Shown: positions 1 to 5,114 of the stretch, piece after piece
How positions within the stretch are numbered: position 1 is the first letter of the stretch
How the letters are laid out: every line of letters starts with the position of its first letter
Source: an uncultured Clostridia bacterium
GTDB taxonomy: Bacteria; Bacillota; Clostridia; Oscillospirales; CAG-272
Length of the DNA stretch: 5,744 nt
NCBI GenBank assembly: GCA_904501865.1
Contig: CAJGCF010000078.1
Location: 1-5,744 of the forward strand
Reading direction: 5' to 3'
Notes under the pieces: model-generated
Databases searched by the model: none
What the model was told of the DNA's origin: nothing
The model's input: the letters and a program-made list of their open reading frames with translations, nothing else
Program-made: the position numbers and the translations under genes

Positions 1-59
1 AGCGCACTGTAAGTATATGGTTTTGAACTCGTATATCTGTCCTTATCCGTCAGTTTCAT
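1..59 (-). CDS. 5' end of an unidentified gene, cut by the window edge
   Basis: An open frame begins with ATG at 59-57 and runs out of the window after 19 codons without a stop. The visible residues are MKLTDKDRYTSSKPYTYSA. A ribosome binding site, AAGGGA (70-65), sits 5 bases before the ATG, which supports a real start. The gene lies 48 bases after the aminotransferase stop on the same strand, so it could be a third gene of the alaR-alaT transcript or have its own promoter. The N-terminus is polar, with no signal peptide or membrane segment in the visible part. I do not recognise the family from so short a piece and assign no function. Confidence 0.55.
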   Translation of the reverse strand, partial: MKLTDKDRYTSSKPYTYSA

Positions 60-70
60 AAAAATCCCTT

Positions 71-85
71 ACTGCTTATAGCAGT
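71..85 (-). other. Small hairpin with a -10-like core in the alaT downstream gap
   Basis: ACTGCT (71-76) and AGCAGT (80-85) form a perfect 6-bp stem with a 3-base loop, just before the ribosome binding site of the gene starting at 59. Read on the minus strand it contains TGCTATAAG, which resembles an extended -10 box (TATAAG at 80-75). No good -35 box lies 16-18 bases upstream. No T tract follows the stem, so it is not a convincing terminator. It could be a weak promoter for the edge gene or chance. Confidence 0.25.
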
Positions 86-107
86 TGCCTTTTACCGTTT
101 TTGAAGA

Positions 108-1280
108 TTATCTTATCTCGTTTAAAAATTCTTCTATTCTCGCAAGTGCTTCTCTGATATGATCCGTGGAATAGCAATAGGATGCTCTTACAAATCCCTC
201 GCCACCATTTCCAAATGCGTTGCCGGGAACTAAAGCTACCTTCTTTGAGCACAGCAGATTTTCACAAAACTCATCGCTGGTCATTCCCGATATTTTTATC
301 GACGGGAAGGTGTAGAATGCGCCCTTTGGCTCAAAGCATGTCATTCCGATTTTGTTAAATCCGTTGACCATGAATCTGCGCCTCATATCGTATTCCGCTA
401 CCATTGCGCAGACGTCACTGTCGCCATTTCTGATTGCCTCTATCGCCGCATACTGCGATATAGTAGGCGAGCTCATTATGGCAAACTGGTGTATCTTGGT
501 CATCTGTTCAATAATAGGCGTGGGGCCGCACGCGTATCCCATTCTCCACCCCGTCATTGAGTAGGTTTTGGAAAATCCGTTTATCACTACCGTGCGTTCT
601 CTCATGCCGTCGATAGATGCTATAGAAACGTGTCTCCCGCCGCCATACGTAAGCTCAGCGTATATTTCATCGGACAGGACACAGATATCCGTATCTCTCA
701 ACACGCCCGCAATTGTTTCAAGGTCTTCCCTTTCCATAATAGCACCCGTAGGATTACACGGGAATGGGAACACCACAAGCTTGGTCTTGTCGGTAATGGC
801 GGCGCGGAGCTGCTCGGGAGTGAGTCTAAAATCGTTTTCAGAACTCAACTCAATCAATACGGGAACTCCCCCCGCAAGTCTCACCATAGGCTCGTAGCAG
901 ACAAAGCTTGGCTGAGGTATAATCACCTCATCTCCGGGCGCGACGATGGCGCGGATAGCCACGTCTATTCCCTCACTGCCGCCCACGGTGACAAGAGTCT
1001 CTTTGTCGGGAGAATATTGCAGAGCGTACTTGCGCTCAAGATATCCGCATATCTCTCGCCGCAATTCAATGAGTCCCGCATTTGAGGTGTATCTGGTTCT
1101 GCTCTCCTCAAGCGACCTGATACCCGCACGTCTTATAACCCAAGGAGTAGGAAAATCGGGCTCTCCAACACCAAGAGATATAACTCCCTCCATACTTGCG
1201 GCGATATCAAAAAATTTCCTTATACCCGACGGTTTGATGTCATTCGTTACCGTTGGATTCAATATCTTATCGTAATTCAT
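108..1280 (-). CDS. alaT: Class I PLP-dependent aminotransferase, AlaT (alanine transaminase) type
   Basis: A full-length fold-type I aminotransferase of 390 residues that should move an amino group between an amino acid and a 2-oxo acid in the cytoplasm. Numbering from the ATG at 1280, the key residues are all present: Tyr64, the NPTG motif with Asn176, Asp204 and Tyr207 in SDEIY for the cofactor ring, Lys238 (GFSKTYSMTGWR) for the Schiff base, Arg246 for the phosphate, and Arg365 for the substrate carboxylate. The N-terminal LGVGEPDF and TPW stretches, and an Lrp-type regulator directly upstream, match my recollection of Bacillus subtilis AlaT (YugH), which makes L-alanine from pyruvate, probably with glutamate as donor. 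Substrate choice cannot be proven from sequence; aspartate or another amino acid remains possible. The ATG overlaps the regulator's stop as TGATG; an in-frame GTG one codon earlier (1283) is an alternative start. The overlap implies coupled translation. Confidence 0.93.
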   Translation of the reverse strand: MNYDKILNPTVTNDIKPSGIRKFFDIAASMEGVISLGVGEPDFPTPWVIRRAGIRSLEESRTRYTSNAGLIELRREICGYLERKYALQYSPDKETLVTVGGSEGIDVAIRAIVAPGDEVIIPQPSFVCYEPMVRLAGGVPVLIELSSENDFRLTPEQLRAAITDKTKLVVFPFPCNPTGAIMEREDLETIAGVLRDTDICVLSDEIYAELTYGGGRHVSIASIDGMRERTVVINGFSKTYSMTGWRMGYACGPTPIIEQMTKIHQFAIMSSPTISQYAAIEAIRNGDSDVCAMVAEYDMRRRFMVNGFNKIGMTCFEPKGAFYTFPSIKISGMTSDEFCENLLCSKKVALVPGNAFGNGGEGFVRASYCYSTDHIREALARIEEFLNEIR

Positions 1281-1762
1281 CACAGAGAATATGCGCCTCT
1301 ATCGTCTATCTCTCCGTCAACAAGCTCAACGTCAAGCTCCTTATAACGGCGGAGAACGAAATGTGTCGCGGTAGACGTAACTCCGTTCATAATAGCTAGC
1401 TTCTTCGCAACGAACATAGCGACCTCCTGGAAGGTCTTTCCCTTTACTATTACGCAAAGGTCGTAAGAACCCGACATAAGATAAACAGTCTCCACCTCGT
1501 CGTATTTCATGACCGTTTCGGCTATCTTTTCAAATCCGTATCTGTCCTGAGGAATGACCTTGAGCTCAATAAGAGCAGAAACTGACGCCTCGTCAAGCTT
1601 TTCCCAGTCTATGACAGTCTTATAGCCCCTGATAAGTCCCGCAATCTCAAGTTCGCGTATGTTGTCCGTGACCTCCTTGTCGGAAAGTCCTGTCATAACA
1701 GCTATCTCCTCTATTGAGTAGCGTGCGTTTTCCGCAAGCAGCTTTAATATTTTAATATTCAC
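1280..1762 (-). CDS. alaR: Lrp/AsnC-family transcriptional regulator, AlaR-like
   Basis: A 160-residue DNA-binding regulator with the Lrp/AsnC layout. Residues 1-50 form a winged helix-turn-helix (NARYS, then EEIAVMTG, then recognition helix around DKEVTDNIREL, wing at GLIRGYK). Residues about 60-135 form the ligand-binding RAM domain, including VYLMSGSYDL (93-102) and the STATHF strand (130-135). The C-terminal half and the position directly before the aminotransferase match the Bacillus AlaR-AlaT (YugG-YugH) arrangement, so it most likely senses an amino acid, plausibly alanine, and controls its own operon. I chose GTG at 1762 because AAGGAG (1775-1770) lies 7 bases before it. The ATG at 1768 is only 1 base from that site, and the far upstream ATG at 1825 falls inside the predicted -10 box. 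The stop overlaps the alaT start. Confidence 0.9.
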   Translation of the reverse strand: MNIKILKLLAENARYSIEEIAVMTGLSDKEVTDNIRELEIAGLIRGYKTVIDWEKLDEASVSALIELKVIPQDRYGFEKIAETVMKYDEVETVYLMSGSYDLCVIVKGKTFQEVAMFVAKKLAIMNGVTSTATHFVLRRYKELDVELVDGEIDDRGAYSL

Positions 1763-1769
1763 CGTCATT

Positions 1770-1775
1770 CTCCTT
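1770..1775 (-). promoter_or_regulatory. Ribosome binding site that sets the alaR start
   Basis: AAGGAG on the minus strand, 7 bases from GTG at 1762 and 1 base from ATG at 1768. The spacing favours GTG as the start. Confidence 0.65.
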
Positions 1776-1785
1776 TTAAATATCT

Positions 1786-1815
1786 GCGGGGTGCAAACAC
1801 ACGCTTGCACCCCGC
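1786..1815 (-). repeat. Perfect 11-bp inverted repeat (leader hairpin) of the alaR-alaT mRNA
   Basis: GCGGGGTGCAA (1786-1796) and TTGCACCCCGC (1805-1815) are exact reverse complements around an 8-base loop. The stem is far more GC-rich than the surrounding gap. On the minus strand it lies between the predicted alaR promoter and the alaR ribosome binding site, beginning about where the transcript should start. The bases after it read CAGATATTTAAAA, with no T run, and the other strand has none either, so it is not a standard intrinsic terminator. It may be a 5'-end stabilising hairpin, an RNA regulatory element, or a DNA operator for AlaR. The structure is certain; the role is inferred. Confidence 0.8.
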
Positions 1816-1823
1816 GGCTTGAC

Positions 1824-1852
1824 ATAATGTATGCTTAAAACACTAATGTCTA
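1824..1852 (-). promoter_or_regulatory. Candidate sigma-A promoter for alaR-alaT
   Basis: The -35 box TAGACA (1852-1847, 5 of 6 matches) and -10 box CATTAT (1829-1824, 4 of 6) are separated by exactly 17 bases. The predicted start near 1817 falls at the base of the GC-rich hairpin. It begins 7 bases after the stop of the upstream P-loop gene. The -10 is mediocre, so an activator may be needed, or transcription may also come from upstream. Confidence 0.5.
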
Positions 1853-1859
1853 TTCAATA

Positions 1860-2267
1860 TCAGATGTATTTCTTTACGATATCACTCGCTTCTTCGGCGG
1901 GGATAGAAGATGTCATAACGACATTCACGTTAAGCTTGTTTGCAAGCTCGTCAACATCCTTGATGAACTTCTCAAAGCCTGCAATATCATTGTTTGCAAT
2001 CTTGAGCGCGGAATCTATGAACAGATCGGTAACGTCATGGTTGCTGGCAAGCATTCCCGCAACAAAGCCATAAAGAGCCTCTGCATCAAATATAAGGTAT
2101 TCGTTAGTGTTGATAAGACGAACGCTATACTTAACGTCAAATCTCAAGCCAACTCCCTTTTCAATGCATACGACTGTTCCCTCGGTCTTTTCTGCGGCCT
2201 CATTCACCATAGAGATGAGTGTTTTGGTCTTACCTGTTCCCTTAACGCCGATAATCAATTTGAGCAT
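1860..2267 (-). CDS. Small P-loop NTPase of unknown function
   Basis: A 135-residue protein that begins almost directly with a nucleotide-binding loop: MLKLII, then GVKGTGKT at residues 7-14 (Walker A, GxxxxGKT). A hydrophobic strand ending in Asp, DLFIDS (81-86), looks like Walker B, but the next residue is Ser86, not the catalytic Glu of most ATPases. VNVVMTSS (114-121) resembles a sensor-1 strand. There is no signal peptide or membrane segment, so it should be cytoplasmic. It is little more than one minimal P-loop domain. I recall close relatives in Clostridia, sometimes labelled PilT or twitching-motility ATPase; that label looks unsafe because the PilT hexamer N-domain, Asp box and His box are absent. 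ATP or GTP binding is likely, the task unknown. The ATG at 2267 is chosen over an in-frame start at 2291 because AGGAGG lies 5 bases before it. It has its own strong promoter. Confidence 0.85.
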   Translation of the reverse strand: MLKLIIGVKGTGKTKTLISMVNEAAEKTEGTVVCIEKGVGLRFDVKYSVRLINTNEYLIFDAEALYGFVAGMLASNHDVTDLFIDSALKIANNDIAGFEKFIKDVDELANKLNVNVVMTSSIPAEEASDIVKKYI

Positions 2268-2272
2268 AATGT

Positions 2273-2278
2273 CCTCCT
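2273..2278 (-). promoter_or_regulatory. Ribosome binding site that sets the P-loop gene start
   Basis: A perfect AGGAGG on the minus strand, 5 bases before the ATG at 2267. It lies downstream of the alternative start at 2291, which it therefore argues against. Confidence 0.8.
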
Positions 2279-2341
2279 CGCCGCACAACACGGCTTTGTT
2301 TATTTTGTAGTTCCTTTTGGATACTTGCTTATCTTTATAAC

Positions 2342-2370
2342 ATTATAGCATAGTTTACATAATTTTGCAA
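2342..2370 (-). promoter_or_regulatory. Sigma-A promoter with extended -10 for the P-loop gene
   Basis: The -10 box is a perfect TATAAT (2347-2342) preceded by TGC, an extended -10. The -35 box TTGCAA (2370-2365, 4 of 6) is 17 bases upstream. Transcription should start near 2335, leaving a leader of about 68 bases that contains a weak GCCG/CGGC hairpin (2295-2281) just before the ribosome binding site. The promoter lies wholly in the gap after pgi, where no terminator hairpin is visible, so read-through from pgi is possible. Confidence 0.8.
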
Positions 2371-2395
2371 GTACCATATCAAAATTTGTATAAAA

Positions 2396-3733
2396 TTATT
2401 TCAACTTTTCTTCAAGTTCTGCCTTCATAGCCTCATAGCCCGGCTTTCCAAGGAGAGCGAACATATTTTTCTTGTATGCCTCAACTCCGGGCTGGTTAAA
2501 TGGATTTACTCCGAGCATATAGCCTGAAAGCGCGCAAGCCAGCTCAAAGAAATATAAGATATATCCAAGAGAATATGGGCTTCTGTCCTTCATTTCAATG
2601 AGGACGTTGGGCACTCCGCCGTCAACGTGAGCAAGAAGAGTTCCAAGCATAGCCGTCTTTTTTACCTGATTGAGATCAACTCCAGACAGGAAATTAAGTC
2701 CGTCGATATTGTTCTCATCGTGAGGTATATTAAATTGGACTCTGCTATCCTCTACCGATATGACCGTTTCAAAGAGATTTCTGTTTCCCTCTTGGATAAA
2801 CTGACCCAAGGAGTGCAGGTCTGTTGAGAAAATAACGGACGCGGGGAAAATTCCTCTGTTGTCCTTGCCCTCGCTCTCTCCGTAGAGCTGCTTCCACCAC
2901 TCGTTGAGCATTTTCGAGTAGGACTCGTATCCTACGAGTATCTCCGTAGTCTTGCCCTTACGGTAAAGGATATTTCTTATAGCCGCGTATTTGTAAGCAT
3001 CGTTTTTGTTGATATCCTCATCGCGATAAGCAAGTCTTGCGTCGTTCGCGCCCTTCATAAGCGAGTCTATATCAACTCCCGCTACCGCGATGGGAAGAAG
3101 TCCTACCGCTGTGAGCACGGAAAATCTTCCGCCGACGTCGTCGGGCACCACGAAGGTCTCGTATCCAGCCTTGTCGGAAAAGCTCTTGAGAGTTCCCTTT
3201 GCCTTGTCGGTAGTTACGAATATTCTTTCCTTGGCACCGTCAGCTCCGTACTTCTTTTCAAGGAGCTCACGGAACACTCTGAAGGCTACTGCGGGCTCTG
3301 TGGTCGTACCCGACTTGGAGATAACGTTTATGCAAACGTCACGTCCTTCGCAGACCTCAAGTATCTCCGCGATAGACACCGCACTGATATCACAGCCTGC
3401 GAAATATATATCGGGGGTATCCTTTTTAAGATTGTTGTAGTTTGGAGATTTCAAGAACTCTATCGCAGCGCGAGCACCGAGGTACGAGCCTCCTATGCCT
3501 ATTACAACAAATACGTCACAGCTCTTCTGTATCTTTTTTGCTGCGACCTTTATTCTTTCAAATTCTTCCTTATCGTAATTTTCGGGAAGGTCTATCCAAC
3601 CGAGAAAATCGTTACCCGCTCCGTTTCTCTCCACTATCTGACGGTGAGCGGCACTTACGGCGGGCTGAATATTTGTATACTCATGCCCTGAGATAAATTG
3701 AGACAAATACTTGTCACTGAGTTTTACGGACAT
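2396..3733 (-). CDS. pgi: Glucose-6-phosphate isomerase
   Basis: Interconverts glucose 6-phosphate and fructose 6-phosphate in the cytoplasm, in glycolysis and gluconeogenesis, and supplies fructose 6-phosphate for amino-sugar and wall synthesis. The 445-residue length fits the short bacterial (Bacillus-type) form. Visible motifs in order are GIGGS (79-83), the sugar-phosphate loop SKSGTTTEP (139-147), the first family signature around DVGGRFS with Arg203, the catalytic Glu286 in GESEGK, His307 in TDLHSLGQ, and the second signature PFNQPGVEAYK (411-421) ending in Lys421. All expected active-site residues are present. The ATG at 3733 is set by AGGAGG (3746-3741) 7 bases upstream. It has its own promoter and a structured leader, and is separated by 127 bases from the carboxypeptidase gene. 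No frameshift or truncation is seen. Confidence 0.98.
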   Translation of the reverse strand: MSVKLSDKYLSQFISGHEYTNIQPAVSAAHRQIVERNGAGNDFLGWIDLPENYDKEEFERIKVAAKKIQKSCDVFVVIGIGGSYLGARAAIEFLKSPNYNNLKKDTPDIYFAGCDISAVSIAEILEVCEGRDVCINVISKSGTTTEPAVAFRVFRELLEKKYGADGAKERIFVTTDKAKGTLKSFSDKAGYETFVVPDDVGGRFSVLTAVGLLPIAVAGVDIDSLMKGANDARLAYRDEDINKNDAYKYAAIRNILYRKGKTTEILVGYESYSKMLNEWWKQLYGESEGKDNRGIFPASVIFSTDLHSLGQFIQEGNRNLFETVISVEDSRVQFNIPHDENNIDGLNFLSGVDLNQVKKTAMLGTLLAHVDGGVPNVLIEMKDRSPYSLGYILYFFELACALSGYMLGVNPFNQPGVEAYKKNMFALLGKPGYEAMKAELEEKLK

Positions 3734-3774
3734 TTCTTTTCCTCCTGATTCCTATACACCATGCGTATAATACG

Positions 3775-3798
3775 AAGGGCGTCGAAACAGACACCCTT
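3775..3798 (-). promoter_or_regulatory. Hairpin in the pgi leader
   Basis: AAGGGCGTC (3775-3783) and GACACCCTT (3790-3798) form a 9-bp stem around a 6-base loop. The single imperfect position is a G-U wobble in minus-strand RNA but a C-A mismatch on the plus strand, consistent with an RNA structure in the pgi transcript. It starts about 16 bases after the predicted start site and ends about 28 bases before the ribosome binding site. No T run follows. An 11-base palindrome, CGTATAATACG (3764-3774), adjoins it and might be an operator. No known riboswitch class is recognised. Confidence 0.55.
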
Positions 3799-3820
3799 TT
3801 CATCATTTTACGATGTAAGT

Positions 3821-3849
3821 ATTATAACACAAATATACTTATTTTGCAA
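3821..3849 (-). promoter_or_regulatory. Sigma-A promoter with extended -10 for pgi
   Basis: The -10 is a perfect TATAAT (3826-3821) preceded by TGT (extended -10). The -35 TTGCAA (3849-3844) is 17 bases upstream. Transcription should start near 3814, giving a leader of about 80 bases. The -35 begins 11 bases after the carboxypeptidase stop. The layout is nearly the same as the P-loop gene promoter, including the TTGCAAAAT stretch. Confidence 0.8.
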
Positions 3850-3860
3850 TAGTTTTTTGC

Positions 3861-5057
3861 TCACCTCAAAAGAAATTTTGCAAGCATACGGTACCAAAGC
3901 TCAAAAAAGCTTATTTTAGATATCTCCTCGCAGGCGATTATGTCCGAGCTGCCTATCTCACTACCGTCACAGGTATAGACTACTCGCCCCACTACATCTC
4001 CGTCCTTGACCGGTGCGGCAACACTCTCGGGAAGCTCTATCTTATATTTTATTTTTGATGCAGTTCCCTTTTCTGTAACGTGAGAAAAGGGCTCGCACTC
4101 TATACGGACCTCGTCCTTGATGCCTCCCGTAACCTTTATGGGAGAAAGCTCCTCGGGAGTATGAGTATATACACCGTAGTTCGCAAAGCCCCAATCAAGC
4201 AGCGCGGTAGCCGCCGAGTTTCTCGTATCTCTTGACGGGGAGCCCATAATTACGCATATAAGTGACATTCCGTCGCGCTCGGCAGTTGCGCTTATGCAAA
4301 AGCCTGCCTTGGACGTAGAGCCCGTTTTCAGCCCCGTACAGCCGCGATAAAAGCGCACCAGTCTATTGGTATTGGTAAGACCGAAAAGTCCGTTGCGGAC
4401 AGTATCCATCCATATAGAGCTATATTCAAGTATCTTCTTATGCTTTATAAGCTCTCTCGACATGATAGCTATATCTCTTGCGCTTGTCAGGTGGCGCTCG
4501 GCGGTGTCGTCAAGTCCGTTAGTGTTTTCAAAGCTCGTGTTCTTCATGCCGAGCTCTGCCGCACGTTTGTTCATCGCCTTGACGAACGCTTCCTCACTAC
4601 CCGATACGTATTCCGCGAGGGCGCATGCCGCATCGTTCGCCGAAGATATAACAACGCTCTTGACCATATCTTCAACACTCATCTGTTCCCCCTCTTCAAG
4701 ATATATCTGCGAGCCGCCCATAGATGCGGCGTGAGCGCTCGTGCTCACCATATCGTCAAGGCCTATCTTGCCATCTTCAATAGCCTCCATAACCAATAGG
4801 AGAGTCATGACCTTGGTCACCGACGCAGGTGGCAGAGCCTCATCTGCGTTCTGTTCGTAAAGCACTCTGCCTGTGCTCGCCTCCATAAGTATCGCGCTCT
4901 TACACTCAAGACCAAGGTCAACGGCAGGTGCATCGGTCACAATAGATTCAGGTGACACACTCCCATCACCGCTCTCCGCGGCAAATATACTAAAGCACAA
5001 GCCTGAAATGATAATCAGCGGTATGATAAGTATTGCCGCTATTTTTGTAAATTTCAT
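3861..5057 (-). CDS. D-alanyl-D-alanine carboxypeptidase (DacA/DacF type, peptidase family S11)
   Basis: A 398-residue low-molecular-weight penicillin-binding protein that removes the terminal D-alanine from peptidoglycan pentapeptides outside the membrane, limiting cross-linking. The N-terminus has Lys2 and Lys5, a hydrophobic core (7-25) and a likely signal peptidase I site near residues 26-27. Active-site motifs are SVTK (79-82, nucleophile Ser79 with Lys82), SAN (139-141) and KTGS (244-247). The S11 catalytic domain spans about 45-290, followed by a beta-rich PBP5-type C-terminal domain (about 300-380). The last 17 residues (from ISFFELWYR) look like an amphipathic membrane anchor. Cys21 lies near the signal core, but SGLC lacks the small residue a lipobox needs. 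Whether it is the housekeeping (DacA) or sporulation (DacB/DacF) version cannot be told. The ATG at 5057 follows GAGGTGAT by 6 bases. That ribosome binding site is buried in a hairpin shared with the upstream gene. Confidence 0.96.
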   Translation of the reverse strand: MKFTKIAAILIIPLIIISGLCFSIFAAESGDGSVSPESIVTDAPAVDLGLECKSAILMEASTGRVLYEQNADEALPPASVTKVMTLLLVMEAIEDGKIGLDDMVSTSAHAASMGGSQIYLEEGEQMSVEDMVKSVVISSANDAACALAEYVSGSEEAFVKAMNKRAAELGMKNTSFENTNGLDDTAERHLTSARDIAIMSRELIKHKKILEYSSIWMDTVRNGLFGLTNTNRLVRFYRGCTGLKTGSTSKAGFCISATAERDGMSLICVIMGSPSRDTRNSAATALLDWGFANYGVYTHTPEELSPIKVTGGIKDEVRIECEPFSHVTEKGTASKIKYKIELPESVAAPVKDGDVVGRVVYTCDGSEIGSSDIIACEEISKISFFELWYRMLAKFLLR

Positions 5058-5064
5058 AAAAACA

Positions 5065-5100
5065 TCACCTCTTACTTGATTATATTTCAGTAAGAGGTGA
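5065..5100 (-). terminator. 12-bp hairpin: possible terminator of the DUF5662 gene that also masks the carboxypeptidase ribosome binding site
   Basis: TCACCTCTTACT and AGTAAGAGGTGA form a perfect 12-bp stem (5065-5076 with 5089-5100) around a 12-base loop. On the minus strand it starts 14 bases after the DUF5662 stop and is followed by TGTTTTT, so it resembles a moderate intrinsic terminator. The downstream arm is itself the ribosome binding site of the carboxypeptidase gene (GAGGTGAT, 5071-5064). A read-through transcript would therefore have that site paired. Confidence 0.6.
5079..5084 (-). promoter_or_regulatory. Possible -10 box for the carboxypeptidase gene, inside the hairpin loop
   Basis: TATAAT reads on the minus strand in the loop of the hairpin. 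A start 6-8 bases later (about 5072) would give a leader of about 15 bases that lacks the upstream arm, leaving the ribosome binding site free. No good -35 box or TGn extension is seen, so the call is tentative. Confidence 0.35.
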
Positions 5101-5114
5101 GGTTATGAATATAT

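Noticed and set aside
352..1275. Long plus-strand open frames opposite the aminotransferase, and similar ones opposite pgi and the carboxypeptidase.
   Set aside because: They are antisense to intact, recognisable genes, lack ribosome binding sites and show no family features.
1786..1815. The alaR leader hairpin as an intrinsic terminator of the P-loop gene.
   Set aside because: Neither strand has a T run after the stem.
1819..1847. Plus-strand TTGACA at 1819-1824 as a promoter -35 box.
   Set aside because: The hexamer 17 bases on (ACTAAT) is a poor -10 and no plus-strand gene follows.
4989..5000. Cys21 in the carboxypeptidase signal region as a lipoprotein attachment site.
   Set aside because: The residue before Cys is Leu, not Gly, Ala or Ser, so the lipobox is not met; an ordinary signal peptidase site fits better.
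5054..5066. Three-codon frame ATG TTT TTA TGA overlapping the carboxypeptidase start, a possible leader peptide.
   Set aside because: Its ATG is directly against the ribosome binding site with no room for initiation.
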